Positions 26,525-35,679 are shown, numbered from the stretch's first letter. The stretch is 64,000 nt of DNA from Streptomyces spororaveus (GCF_016755875.1 NZ_BNED01000005.1:992001-1056000); one strand, 5' to 3'. Notes: generated by a model from the letters alone, not told the origin. A program made the numbers and translations.

Positions 26525-27309
26525 GTGTTGTCCGCTTTCGTGGTAGGGAGAGTGAGGAAGGCCCGCAGGGCGTCGGCCACGGAGCTCGCAGACCAGTTGT
26601 CGGCGAAGACGTCCAGTTCCTCGCGCAGGGCCTGCTCGGGGGCCATGCCGTCGATCCGGTGCAGCAGCGTCTTGAGGTGTTGCTGAGCGGGGCGGTGGCG
26701 GCCGGCCAAATGTTGGCAGATACGGGTGGCGGTGGCGATGAGTTCGGCCTCGGGCACGATCGCGTGGATCCAGCCGGTGTGTGTGAACGCGGTCGCGGGG
26801 ATCAGTTCGCCGGTGAGCAGGAGCCAGCGGGACAGTCCCCGTCCGACCGCGTCGGGCAGCCGGACGCTCGAGCCGCCGGCTGGTACCAGACGCCGCTGGA
26901 GGTGGCCGTCGCCGATGAGGGTGGTGTCGGCGGCGACGACGACATCGCAGGCCAGCGCGAGTTCGAGGCCGCCGGCGACGGCGTGACCGTGTAGGACGGC
27001 GACCCAGGGTTTCGGGCTGGCCGCGATACGGCTGAAGCAGGCCGACACGTCGGTGAGGAAGTCGACCGGGTTGTCGCCCGCGTCGTGGAGTTCCAGGAAT
27101 TGGTGGAAGTCACCGCCGGCGCAGAAGCTCGGCCCCTTGCCTGCCACGGCGATGACCGCTGTGCCGGGGTCGGCCTCGGCGCTGGTGATCTGCTTGTTCA
27201 GGGCTTCGATGAGGGTGACGTCGAGGGCGTTGCGCCGCTGAGGGCGGTTGAGCAGGAGCCATCGGACGGTGCCGTGTTGCTCGACGAGCAGGGGTTCCGT
27301 GCCGGTCAA
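26521..27309 (-). CDS. Enoyl-CoA hydratase/isomerase family protein
   Basis: 262 residues of crotonase fold: RPQRRNALDVTLIEALN, the oxyanion-hole region GPSFCAGGDFHQF and GHAVAGGLELALACDVVVAA. The start is a TTG at 27309 that overlaps the ligase stop (TTGA). No ATG or GTG lies nearby before the conserved N-terminus, so coupled translation from TTG is the best reading. A typical active-site Glu near the second motif is not obvious, so hydratase activity itself is less certain than the fold. Confidence 0.8.
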   Translation of the reverse strand: MTGTEPLLVEQHGTVRWLLLNRPQRRNALDVTLIEALNKQITSAEADPGTAVIAVAGKGPSFCAGGDFHQFLELHDAGDNPVDFLTDVSACFSRIAASPKPWVAVLHGHAVAGGLELALACDVVVAADTTLIGDGHLQRRLVPAGGSSVRLPDAVGRGLSRWLLLTGELIPATAFTHTGWIHAIVPEAELIATATRICQHLAGRHRPAQQHLKTLLHRIDGMAPEQALREELDVFADNWSASSVADALRAFLTLPTTKADNT

Positions 27310-28949
27310 CGGGGCTCCGGGGTGGTGAGTTCGGTGTGTCGGCGGTTGCGCAGCAGGTAGCGCTGGGTCTTGCCGCTGGGTGTCTTGGGCAGGGCGTCGA
27401 TGAAGTGGATTGTGCGCGGGTAGGCGTGGGCGGCGTAGCGGGTCTTGACCAGTTGTTGGAGTTCGGTGGCCAGGTTTGGTGAGCCGTTGTCGCCGTCGCG
27501 CAGGACGACGTACGCCTCGATGACCTCGCCGCGGACGTCGTCGGGTGCGCCGATCACGCTGCACTCGGCGACGGCGGGGTGCTGGGCGAGGACGCTCTCG
27601 ATCTCGAACGGCCCGATCCGGTAGCCGGCCATGATGATGACGTCGTCGTCGCGGGAGGAGAAGAAGAAGTCTCCGTCGGCGTCGATGCGCCCGGCGTCGC
27701 CGGTGAGGTACCAGTGGCCGTCGGGGGTGAACTTGGAAGCGCTCTGTCCGGGGATCTGGTAGTCGCGGAAGGTCATCAGCGGGCTCCCGGCGACGTCGAT
27801 CGCGACCCGGCCGAGTACGCCCGGTCCGGCGGGCTCGTCCTTCTCGTCGGCCAAGACGGTGAGGTTCCATCCGGGTACCGGCCGGCCCATCGATCCCGTC
27901 TTGAGGGGACGGGCGAGTTCGCTGTGGTGGTGGTTGGCCAGGGGCATGCCGACCTCGGTCTGGCCGAAGTGGTCGTGCACGGCGAGGCCGAGTGCGGCGT
28001 GTGCCCACTCGTTGACCTCGGGAGTCAGGGGCTCGCCGGCGCTGGACGCCCGCTGCAGGCGCAGGCCCTGTGGGACCGGCACCGGCGAGGAGCGCAGTCC
28101 CCGGTACACGGTGGGGGCGGCGGTGAAGTCGGTGACCTGGTGGTCGGTGAGGGTGCGCCAGGTTGTCTCGGGGGAGAAGCCGCCGGTCAGCAGCAGGCTG
28201 GGGATGCCGGCGGCCATCGGGGCGACGATGGCGGCGTACAGGCCGTAGGCCCAGCCGGGGTCGGCGGCGCACCAGTAGCTGCTGCCTTGGGTGACGTCCA
28301 GGGCGTACTCCAGGTAGATCTGCCATCCGGTGATGTAGGAGACGGGGTGGATGACGCCCTTGGGCTTGCCGGTGGTGCCGGAGGTGAACATGTGCACCAG
28401 TGGGCCGTCCCCGCTGGTGGTGACGGCGGGTACCGGTTCCGGTGACGCGGCCGCGACGAGGGCAGAGAGCACCGTGGCACCGTGCGAAGTGCTGTTTCCG
28501 GTGACGACGAGGCGGCGCTGGGGGTCGTCCGGCAGGTCGGGGCCGGGGTCGAGTTTGTGGCGCTGGTCCGGGTCGACGATCACCACGTGCGCTCCCGCGC
28601 CCTCCAGGCGCAGGGCGATGGCCTGGGGCGCGAAGGCGGTGAACAGCGGGACGTAGACCGCGCCGAGCCGCCAAATCGCCAGGATGACGGTGACCAGGTC
28701 GGTGCTCTTGCCCATCAGGGTCGCCACTCTGTCACCCGGACCGACCCCCAGCCCCTGCAGTGCCCGTGCGTACCGGTGCGAGTCCGCGGTGAGCTTGCCG
28801 AAGGTCAGCGTCGATGCCTTTCCGTCGCCGTCGACCACGGTGAAGGCGACCCGGTCGGCGGGATGCCGGTCACACAGCAGGTGGGCCACGTCGAGGGAAG
28901 GAGCCGCGAAGGTCGAGGTCAGCTCGGCGACCCGGTCGGCGGCGCTCAC
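27306..28949 (-). CDS. AMP-dependent acyl-CoA synthetase (medium-chain type)
   Basis: 547 residues from a GTG overlapping the small ORF upstream (GTGA). ANL-superfamily motifs are complete: P-loop HMFTSGTTGKPKGVIH, DHFGQTEVGMP, WYLTGDAGRIDADGDFFFSSRDDD, and C-terminal lysine PKTPSGKTQRYLLR. It would activate a carboxylic acid to acyl-AMP and then acyl-CoA. The sequence resembles MACS-type ligases for medium-chain or aromatic acids. It is the second ORF of the TetR-linked operon and supplies CoA thioester to the hydratase and SDR. Confidence 0.85.
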   Translation of the reverse strand: MSAADRVAELTSTFAAPSLDVAHLLCDRHPADRVAFTVVDGDGKASTLTFGKLTADSHRYARALQGLGVGPGDRVATLMGKSTDLVTVILAIWRLGAVYVPLFTAFAPQAIALRLEGAGAHVVIVDPDQRHKLDPGPDLPDDPQRRLVVTGNSTSHGATVLSALVAAASPEPVPAVTTSGDGPLVHMFTSGTTGKPKGVIHPVSYITGWQIYLEYALDVTQGSSYWCAADPGWAYGLYAAIVAPMAAGIPSLLLTGGFSPETTWRTLTDHQVTDFTAAPTVYRGLRSSPVPVPQGLRLQRASSAGEPLTPEVNEWAHAALGLAVHDHFGQTEVGMPLANHHHSELARPLKTGSMGRPVPGWNLTVLADEKDEPAGPGVLGRVAIDVAGSPLMTFRDYQIPGQSASKFTPDGHWYLTGDAGRIDADGDFFFSSRDDDVIIMAGYRIGPFEIESVLAQHPAVAECSVIGAPDDVRGEVIEAYVVLRDGDNGSPNLATELQQLVKTRYAAHAYPRTIHFIDALPKTPSGKTQRYLLRNRRHTELTTPEPR

Positions 28950-29125
28950 GGCTGGTCCTTGCGGTCGATGACCGGCAGCACCAGGCCGCTGGGGTGGTCC
29001 GGCTCGTGAGGGATGTGGTCGAGCGCGGGAACCATCTGCTCCTCGCCCTGGCGGGCGATGTTGGCGGCGAGGGTTGCGCCGTCAGGCATCGGGACCCGGA
29101 CGTCTATGTCGTGTAGGTGCTGCAT
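28946..29125 (-). CDS. Small leader protein with a CocE-like N-terminus
   Basis: 59 residues, ATG 29125 with a good GGAG ribosome site 9 bp upstream, and a stop overlapping the ligase GTG (GTGA). The first ~26 residues (DIDVRVPMPDGATLAANIA) match the N-terminus of CocE/X-Pro dipeptidyl-peptidase hydrolases; the rest (PHEPDHPSGLVLPVIDRKD) does not continue that family. It is either a remnant of an internally deleted hydrolase that now only couples translation to the ligase, or a genuine small protein. It is first in the operon, 45 bp downstream of a clear promoter. Confidence 0.55.
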   Translation of the reverse strand: MQHLHDIDVRVPMPDGATLAANIARQGEEQMVPALDHIPHEPDHPSGLVLPVIDRKDQP

Positions 29126-29169
29126 CGGTGCTCCTCGTCGAGCTGCGGCGGCGGTGCCTGGATGTGGGT

Positions 29170-29199
29170 ACGTTAGGAGGTACGTTCGTACCCTGTCAA
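29170..29199 (-). promoter_or_regulatory. Promoter of the acyl-CoA operon with an embedded TetR-type operator
   Basis: On the minus strand a TTGACA -35 (29194-29199) and a TAACGT -10 (29170-29175) are separated by 18 bp. The spacer is filled by the near-palindrome GGTACGAACGTACC (29179-29192), with a further GTACG/GTACC half-site overlapping the -10. A repressor bound here would block RNA polymerase. GGTAC half-sites also occur before the TetR gene at 25679-25704. Confidence 0.6.
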
Positions 29200-29202
29200 T
29201 TA

Positions 29203-29822
29203 CCCGCACGGGAGACGGACCGCCGCGACCTGCTGCGACGGGATGACTTCCGTGTCCACTTGTCGTGTTCAAACCCGTTCCTTCATCCCTGATGGTGTCG
29301 ACGGGTGCTTCGTTGGCCGTGGCGCCCATGGCAAAGGGGCGCGCCGGAGACTGCTCGTCAGGGGCGGGATGGCGGGTGCGCGGAATCCGCCCGGAACGCT
29401 TTCAGGCGTCGTGTCGGCGGACGCCCGCGGCTTTGGGAGGGTCCGCGGCGGGTGCGGTTCTGCTGATGATTCTGGCGTGCGGCGTCGATGCGGCACAGAC
29501 GGCCCGCCCCCGCGCAGGGCTCCTGGTTGTTCTCGTAGACGGAGCACTGCGGGGCCCGGCACTGGCAGGCCGGCGTCCGGACGGGTCGCGGCGGCCTTCG
29601 CGTGGGCGAGCGCGCGTGCAGGGGCGAACCGGCGCAGTGCCGCGATGTCCTGGGACCACCTGGCTGGCGTGGCACCGGGCGAGGAGCAGGTGACCGACGC
29701 TGTGCGATCGCTGTGGCCAGCGATGCGGATGGTCCACAGTCGGCCTAGACCCCGCCCCCTGCGCCCCCGCTCGCCACCGAACCGATCTGTAGATCGAGGT
29801 CGGCTCGGGCGGCAGAGCGAGA
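29203..29822. other. Gene-poor interval
   Basis: About 620 bp between the acyl-CoA operon promoter and the NCS1 permease 3' end. Several frames are open but lack domains and ribosome sites. One reverse frame has a short Cys-rich stretch (CQCRAPQCSVYENNQEPC) that could be a remnant of a mobile-element protein; I cannot identify it. Confidence 0.4.
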
Positions 29823-31286
29823 TCAGATCAGGCGGCCACTCTTTGTGGCGCTGATCGGCGCTCCGCTCGCGTTGTCGCTGCGCAGGACCGCCTCTTCGCC
29901 GGCGAAGTCGTAACCGCGATAGCTGAGCCAGTAGCAGGTACCTCCCACCGCCAAGCCAACGAACACAGCCAGGTCGGCGCCACCGATCGCATCGGTGACT
30001 GGTCCGATGAACGCGTTGGTGTTCATGAACGGTACCTCCGCGGCGGCGCCCAGCGTGTAGGCGAGCAGGCCGCGGCCGTTGATCCGGCCGTAGATGCCGT
30101 CAGCCTTGAAGATTTGCGCGATGGAGTAGCGGCCACGGCGGACCAGGAAGTAGTCGACGAGGTTGATCGCCGTCCACGGCGCGAAGAGGTAGAGGAGGAG
30201 CGTCAGATAGGTGCCGAACGAGCTGAGGAAGTCGTCAGAGGCGAGGAACGTCAGCAGGATCACGACCGCACTGACCGCTAGGACCGCGACTGTTCGCAAC
30301 CGCGCGGTGGGTCGAATGTCCCGAAACGTGTCGAGCATGCTGATGAGGGTGAGGGTCGAGCCGTAGGTGTTCATGGCCATCGTCGCGATGAGCCCGAGCA
30401 GGCCGATCAGCACGACGATGCGGCCAAACCCGGCAGTGGCCGCGTCGCCTGCTGCGACCACGCCAGCGACGGCGTCGCCGGGTACGAATCGAGCCGCCAG
30501 CAAGGCCCCGAGGGTCGCGAGCCACATCGAGCTCAGGCTCATGCCGAGGTAGGTGCACCAGAACATCGACCGTGGCGACACGGTGGGGGGCAGGTAGCGG
30601 GTGTAGTCGGAAACGTAGATCGCCCAGTTGATCTGGTAGCCGGCTGCCAGACCGAAGACGACCAGGAAGGGCGTCCATGCGAAACCATGAGCTATCGGGG
30701 CAACTGCGGCTACTGTGGCGTCGCTGCCGACGGCGACGACGGTCAGAACTGCGAAGGAGATGAGGAAGGCAGGGGTGATCCACCGGGTTGCGTGGTGGAT
30801 CCAGTTGTACCCCAAGAGGGCGATGACGGCAGATATCGTCACCACGGCCAGAACCGATGCCGTCTTCCCGAGGCCGATGCCCACGGACAGGCTCTGCGCC
30901 GCGAGGATGCAGGCGAATGTGTTGAAACCGATGTAGTTCACAAGTGCCAGGACGAAGACGCCACCTGCACCCGCGTACCCGAATTGTGGACGCGACTGGA
31001 TCAGTTGGGGCAATCCGAGGTGGGGTCCCTGTGTCGAGTGCAGCGCAGCGAAGATCGCGCCGAACGCGGACCCGGCACAGGCAGCGATGATGATCCAGAG
31101 CAGATCGGCGCCGAGGGCGACCCCCGCTGCCCCGACCGCGACCGTGCCGACATTGGCATTGCCGGCGATCCACACGGGTGCGACATGCCACACCTTCCCG
31201 TGTCGTTCGCCAAGCGGGATGTGATCGATCGACCGCGCCTCGATCGCAGACGCTGCGGCGGTGGAGGGGTCTTGAGCAGCTTGCAT
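29823..31286 (-). CDS. NCS1-family permease (purine/cytosine permease type)
   Basis: 487 residues with about 12 membrane segments (IAGNANVGTVAVGAAGVAL, VFGLAAGYQINWAIYVSDYT, LTLLLYLFAPWTAINLVDYF). The SDYTRYLP and PWTAINLVDYF blocks are typical of NCS1 symporters for cytosine, purines, hydantoins or allantoin. ATG 31286 has GAGGTGA upstream. It is divergent from the CocE-type hydrolase and GntR genes and shares their control region, so the permease may import the hydrolase substrate or a related amide. The exact substrate is not deducible. Confidence 0.85.
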   Translation of the reverse strand: MQAAQDPSTAAASAIEARSIDHIPLGERHGKVWHVAPVWIAGNANVGTVAVGAAGVALGADLLWIIIAACAGSAFGAIFAALHSTQGPHLGLPQLIQSRPQFGYAGAGGVFVLALVNYIGFNTFACILAAQSLSVGIGLGKTASVLAVVTISAVIALLGYNWIHHATRWITPAFLISFAVLTVVAVGSDATVAAVAPIAHGFAWTPFLVVFGLAAGYQINWAIYVSDYTRYLPPTVSPRSMFWCTYLGMSLSSMWLATLGALLAARFVPGDAVAGVVAAGDAATAGFGRIVVLIGLLGLIATMAMNTYGSTLTLISMLDTFRDIRPTARLRTVAVLAVSAVVILLTFLASDDFLSSFGTYLTLLLYLFAPWTAINLVDYFLVRRGRYSIAQIFKADGIYGRINGRGLLAYTLGAAAEVPFMNTNAFIGPVTDAIGGADLAVFVGLAVGGTCYWLSYRGYDFAGEEAVLRSDNASGAPISATKSGRLI

Positions 31287-31336
31287 TGGGTCACCTCGAC
31301 TGTGCCAGTGGCCTCCGCCACATCAATGGGGTAGCT

Positions 31337-31366
31337 ATGTATACAAGTGAGCGTCTTGCATGTAAA
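31337..31366 (-). promoter_or_regulatory. Promoter of the NCS1 permease overlapping a GntR-type palindrome
   Basis: On the minus strand TTTACA (31361-31366) and TATACAT (31337-31343) are spaced by exactly 17 bp. The -10 lies inside the palindrome TGTATACA (31338-31345), which matches the TNGTNNNACNA-like sites of FCD-type GntR proteins. The GntR gene at 33057-33722 in the divergent operon is the likely ligand-controlled regulator. Confidence 0.6.
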
Positions 31367-31425
31367 TACTTGACTTGCATTTGCTGGCTGTGTCGGCCAC
31401 CCCGAACCTCCTGAGAGGTGACATC

Positions 31426-33060
31426 ATGACCACCCCCTTCGCCAACGCTCCTGGCGAGCGGCGCGCTGAACGTCTCCCGCTGACCGAACCTCCGCCGCAC
31501 GCCCGCCAGCACGCGGTGTCCATGCGCGACGGAATTCGGCTCGCGACCGATACGTATCTCCCGCCCGCGGGAGACGGGCCGGTCTTGCTGGCACGACTGC
31601 CGTACGACAAGACCAGCGCAGAGTGCTTCATGCCCCAGATCGCAGACTGGTTCACGGCCCACGGTTACGTCGTCGTGGTGCAAGACGTCCGCGGCAAACT
31701 TCGCTCCGACGGTGCTCTCATGCCGTTCGTCGCGGAGATCGACGACGCCTACGACACCCTGGAGTGGATCGTCGCTCAGCCATGGGCGACCGGCCCAGTG
31801 GGCATGTTCGGCGACTCCTACTACGGCTTTACTCAATGGGCCGCAGCTGCCAGTGGCCACCCGGCACTGTGTGCCATCACCCCGCGAGTGACGGCCCCAA
31901 TGTTGCGGCGCGCTGTTCGCCGGCAGGACGTCTTCCCACTCGAGCTGTGCACGGTGTGGGCACTACAGACCTGGGTCGACGAGGGCCTCTACGACTACGA
32001 GGGGACCATCGATTGGCGCGTACGGCCACAGTCCGAGATCGCAGCCACCGCCTTGGGCGGGCGGCGCCCCCTCTTCCTCGACGAGTGGGCCACCGGGAAG
32101 CTGGATGTGACAACGCTGCCAGTCACCGACCGCATCCCCACCTTGCACCTGGCCGGCTTCGACGACTACTTCCTCAGCGACCAGCTAGCAGCGTGGGAAC
32201 AGGCACGGACTGGACCCGCAGAGCACCTTCTTGTCGTCGACGTTCGCGACCACGGCTGGACTGTACGGCGTCCGACCGGTGAGCCGTATGCCGACCCGTT
32301 CGCCAGTCCGGGCGCCCAGAAGAAGTTTCTTGACGACTACCTCGGCCTCCTGCTGCCCTTCTTCGAGCGCCACCTCAAAGGCGCCGAGCTGCCGGTACCG
32401 GCAGCTGTGCGGTGGCGGCTGGGTTCTGAGGAGTTCCGCGAGGACGACCACTGGCCACCGCGCGGCACGACCGAGGCCTCTTTGTTCCTGACCTCCGATG
32501 GCCGCCTCTCCCCCGCGCCCAGCCCAACCAGCGAGGTGCGCTGGCACCATGATCCGACCGATCCTGTTCCCAGCCTGGCGCATCCGCACTACCCGAACAT
32601 CGACCCTCCCGACGAGTCTTGCGTTCTCGGTCGCGATGACGTTGTCAGTTTCGTAGGCGAACCGGCCGAAGCGCCCATGGAGATCCTCGGCCGGGCCACC
32701 CTCGCGGGACGGTTCCGGGGCGGCTGTGGATCTGCACACGTCATGGTCCGGCTCCTCGACCTCGCACCGGATGGAACTGCGCGCCGCATCGGCGATGGTG
32801 CCGCCCTCATCCGGGCCCCCTGGCCAGCTGAGGCGACCGTCGACCTCGGCGTGATCGGTTGTCGACTTGATGTGGGCCACCGCCTTGCTGTCCTGGTCTC
32901 GGGGAGCAGCTTCCCGCAGTACGCTGTCCACCCCGGCACTGACGAAGAGCCGTGGACAGCCACTACCGTCACCACGGTTGAGCTCGCCATGGCGACCGGA
33001 GGCACTGCCGGCACCGCGCTCACGATCGGCATCCTCAACCCGGCAGGAGCGGCAACGTGA
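31426..33060 (+). CDS. CocE/NonD-family hydrolase (X-Pro dipeptidyl-peptidase S15 type)
   Basis: 544 residues. ATG 31426 has GAGAGG upstream, which selects it over the earlier in-frame start. An alpha/beta-hydrolase with the nucleophile elbow GMFGDSYYGFTQW (G-D-S-Y-Y-G), oxyanion region VVVQDVRGKLRSDG, an acidic residue near HLAGFDDYFL and His in VVDVRDHGWT, followed by a C-terminal jelly-roll (ILGRATLAGRFRGGCGSAHV) as in CocE and PepX. It should hydrolyse esters or amides such as acyl-amino acids. Its stop overlaps the GntR start (GTGA), so both are coexpressed. A stub of the same family is at 28946-29125. Confidence 0.85.
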   Translation: MTTPFANAPGERRAERLPLTEPPPHARQHAVSMRDGIRLATDTYLPPAGDGPVLLARLPYDKTSAECFMPQIADWFTAHGYVVVVQDVRGKLRSDGALMPFVAEIDDAYDTLEWIVAQPWATGPVGMFGDSYYGFTQWAAAASGHPALCAITPRVTAPMLRRAVRRQDVFPLELCTVWALQTWVDEGLYDYEGTIDWRVRPQSEIAATALGGRRPLFLDEWATGKLDVTTLPVTDRIPTLHLAGFDDYFLSDQLAAWEQARTGPAEHLLVVDVRDHGWTVRRPTGEPYADPFASPGAQKKFLDDYLGLLLPFFERHLKGAELPVPAAVRWRLGSEEFREDDHWPPRGTTEASLFLTSDGRLSPAPSPTSEVRWHHDPTDPVPSLAHPHYPNIDPPDESCVLGRDDVVSFVGEPAEAPMEILGRATLAGRFRGGCGSAHVMVRLLDLAPDGTARRIGDGAALIRAPWPAEATVDLGVIGCRLDVGHRLAVLVSGSSFPQYAVHPGTDEEPWTATTVTTVELAMATGGTAGTALTIGILNPAGAAT

Positions 33061-33722
33061 AGGGTTTCCGGCCGCATACGAAGACGCCGATCGAGCGCAC
33101 CCCCGCGTCTGCCCGCGTCTACCACGAGCTTCGACGCCGGATTCTGCACGGCGAGCTTGCGGCAGGCAGCCCGCTCAGCGAGATCGAGATCGCGGGCGAG
33201 CTAGAAGTTTCGCGGACACCGGTCCGTGAGGCACTGCGAGAATTGCTCTCCGATGCTCTCGTCCTGGACGGACGTCGCCGCCAGTGCGTGGTGGCCGATA
33301 CATCGCCAGAACTCGAACGTGAGGTGCTACTGATGCGCACCGCGCTTGAGAGTCTCGCCGCGAGAGAAGCGGCGACCGTCGCCGACGAATCGGGCAGCGA
33401 CGTGCTGCACCTCATCATGGTCCGCACGCGACGGGCTCTCGCGGCCAAAGATGTCAACGCTGCGCTCGACTGCGACGACGAGTTCCACCAGCGTCTGGCC
33501 GCGATGTCGGGGCTGCCAATTGTCGCCGACACCGTCCGGCGACTACGCGGCTTCGCACGTCTGATCGGCCTGAAGAAGGGGTGGCATCTGGCCGACCTGC
33601 GCCGTTCCGCGGACGAGCACGAACAGATCATCGCCGCCCTCGAAAGCGGCGAACCTGATCTCGCCGAACGGCTAATGGTGGATCATCTCAAAACAGGAAG
33701 CGGCGAACACGGCCGACAGTAG
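33057..33722 (+). CDS. GntR-family regulator with FCD domain
   Basis: 221 residues from a GTG coupled to the hydrolase stop. An N-terminal winged helix (ARVYHELRRRILHGELAAGS, ISEIEIAGELEVSRTPVREA-like) is followed by an all-helical FCD ligand domain with the metal-binding pattern D..H (CDDEFHQRLAAMSG) and later His (ADEHEQIIAALESG). FCD regulators usually bind the substrate or product of the neighbouring pathway. The likely operator is TGTATACA at 31338-31345 between the divergent permease and hydrolase. A hairpin terminator lies 170 bp downstream. Confidence 0.85.
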   Translation: MKGFRPHTKTPIERTPASARVYHELRRRILHGELAAGSPLSEIEIAGELEVSRTPVREALRELLSDALVLDGRRRQCVVADTSPELEREVLLMRTALESLAAREAATVADESGSDVLHLIMVRTRRALAAKDVNAALDCDDEFHQRLAAMSGLPIVADTVRRLRGFARLIGLKKGWHLADLRRSADEHEQIIAALESGEPDLAERLMVDHLKTGSGEHGRQ

Positions 33723-33890
33723 TCACCCGTGGCACTGCGCGCGCTCCGATCCCTTGGCTTGTGGCATCCCACACATTCGGACCGGGCGACATTGGCTGGG
33801 CACCGAATGCGGTGACAGGCTCGACCGACGAAGGTGTGGAGGTCGGTGCCAGCTCGCGGACCCGACCAGCGACAGAACGTGGTCGCGACC

Positions 33891-33925
33891 GAGGCCCCTC
33901 GCTCAAGGACGGAACGAGGGGCCTC
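33891..33925 (+). terminator. Intrinsic-terminator-like hairpin
   Basis: A perfect 11-bp stem GAGGCCCCTCG / CGAGGGGCCTC with a 13-nt loop. It lies 170 bp after the GntR stop. No long T tract follows, which is common in Streptomyces terminators. Confidence 0.6.
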
Positions 33926-34467
33926 AAAGGCCACGCGGTCGCCCCACCCTGCTTGATCGAAAATGTATCCCGCCAACCGCTCGCGGGTGCAGCCGGCCCG
34001 CGGGTTCGGCGGTGGCGGACGCGGTCTGCCCGGTGACGGAGTTCGCGTTCGCCGCGAGGGCGAGGCCCGCCGGGCGAGCATCCGACACCCAGAAGCGGCT
34101 CCGCCGGCTGCTCCTGGTTCTCCCAGGTCCGTGGGCATGGCCGAGCTGGGAGAGAAGAAAGGATCGTGGAGACATACAGCACCTTCAGAGATTTATCGGA
34201 AGGTGACAACTTTCCGCGCGTCTCTCCGAAGATCGAACAATCCGGAAGATCCTCCTCCAACAGCAGTCACGATCGTCAGCCGGCCGCCAGCCACCCGCCA
34301 CATCCCGACATCGGGAACGAAGTAGATCTGCGGGAAGAACCTGGAGAACTGGCCCGCAATAGGCGGGCAAGGGGCTGCGCCAACCCGGCTGCGGCTGAGG
34401 GGGATCGTAACGCGGCCTCAGTTGGCCGGCCCGTCGCCTTCCCACCCCCGGCAGGAACGAGGAAACG
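33926..34467. other. Leader region of the PucR-type gene
   Basis: About 540 bp with no convincing gene. The part from 34168 to the ATG at 34468 is the upstream copy of a duplicated leader also found at 37504-37870. It contains TTTATCGGAA followed by further GGAA/TTCC elements, a possible binding site. The half nearer the terminator shows nothing I recognise. Confidence 0.5.
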
Positions 34468-34530
34468 ATGTGTGAACTCTTGAACCGCATCTTGTCCCGC
34501 CCCCCAAGCGAGTGGATCCGCGTCCTGCGC
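34168..34530 (+). repeat. Leader duplication, copy A (intact, with the PucR gene start)
   Basis: Shares ordered blocks with 37504-37870: GGAGACAYRCAGCA at the start, TTTATCGGAA, GCGTCTC, CGAACAATCCGGAAG and, around the start codon, CGAGGAAACG followed by codons for ...LLNRI and EWIRV. Copy A leads into an intact gene; copy B does not. Confidence 0.65.
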
Positions 34531-35679
34531 ACGGAGCTCCCCGTGCTGGCCGACGAGATAGTGGAGGAGCTTCTGCGAGGGACACCAGGCTCTTCTGTGC
34601 TTGGGAACGGCAACGAGACCCACGACGAATTGCTTAGGCGCTCGCTGGAGGAAGCCTTGTTCGCCGCCCTGGGCTACCGGGAGCCGGAGAATCAGAGCAT
34701 GAATGGCGGGGATCGCTGCCTCGAACACGAGAGCAACGTCCCACAGGAAGGCAGACACGAGGCAGGCCCGCCGGCCACCCAGAAACCCGCCCGCCACACC
34801 GGCGCCGGACCGGCGCACCACGATGGACACAGGGCCACAGACCGGGCCTCCGCAAGGGACTGGCACGAGCCTGGCGCACCGTCCGACCAGCCACGGCAGC
34901 ATCTGTTCAAGGCGCTCACCGACGCCAGAGCCACCCCGCAGCGGTCCCTCGCTGAGCTGGCCGAGGAGGCAGCCTGGCCCCTCCCGCCCGCCGTGCGGGG
35001 CGTCATGCTGGCAACCCCCGGAGAGATGCAACAGCTTGCGGCTGTCCTGCACGACTCCCTCCCTGGCGTGTTCGCGGGCCGGCCCTGCTTGCTCGTTCCA
35101 AGCGCGGGCTCGGACACCAGGGCGTGGCTGGAGTCCCCGCTGCGCGGCCGCCTCGCAGCTGTAGGACACGAGGTTCCCCTGGCGGATACCGCGTCCTCCC
35201 TGCGCTGGGCTCTTCGCCTGCTCAGCCTCACCTGGGCCCACCAAGGTCAGGACATACGCCCCGTCTTCGTCGACGATCATCTCTCCACTCTGATGCTCCT
35301 CCAGGACGAAACACTGCCCGAGGCGTTGGCTGCCCAATGGTTGAAGCCGCTCGCGGACCTGACCCCACGCCAGAGCGAGCGGCTCGAGGTCACTCTGCTT
35401 GCCTGGCTCGAACACGGAGGCGCCCCGGAGGTCGCGAAGGCCTTGAGCGTGCATCCGCAGACCGTGCGGTACCGCATGCGCCAATTGGAGAAACTCTTCG
35501 GATCGCAGCTCCGTGATCCTCGTGCCCGGTTCGAGCTGGAGGTGACGTTGCGCAGCCGCCAGCTTTTGGCGCAGGCTCGGATTGTGGACTCGCGGCAGGT
35601 CCGTCATTCGAGCCGCTTCATGACGGCGAACTTCACACCGGTGACCGCGAGGAAGATGGCCCGTATCAACGGCCTGTGA
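34468..35679 (+). CDS. PucR/CdaR-type transcriptional regulator
   Basis: 403 residues, ATG 34468 behind CGAGGAAACG. The N-terminal RsbR-like helical segment (LRTELPVLADEIVEELL) is followed by a low-complexity linker, a GGDEF-like central domain typical of CdaR-type proteins (ALRLLSLTWAHQGQDIRPVF), and a C-terminal PucR HTH (LLAWLEHGGAPEVAKALSV, HPQTVRYRMRQLEKLFG). Such regulators often control purine, amino-acid or polyketide genes. The duplicated leader upstream of the APC permease at 38076 hints that it may control both its own gene and that permease. Confidence 0.8.
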   Translation: MCELLNRILSRPPSEWIRVLRTELPVLADEIVEELLRGTPGSSVLGNGNETHDELLRRSLEEALFAALGYREPENQSMNGGDRCLEHESNVPQEGRHEAGPPATQKPARHTGAGPAHHDGHRATDRASARDWHEPGAPSDQPRQHLFKALTDARATPQRSLAELAEEAAWPLPPAVRGVMLATPGEMQQLAAVLHDSLPGVFAGRPCLLVPSAGSDTRAWLESPLRGRLAAVGHEVPLADTASSLRWALRLLSLTWAHQGQDIRPVFVDDHLSTLMLLQDETLPEALAAQWLKPLADLTPRQSERLEVTLLAWLEHGGAPEVAKALSVHPQTVRYRMRQLEKLFGSQLRDPRARFELEVTLRSRQLLAQARIVDSRQVRHSSRFMTANFTPVTARKMARINGL

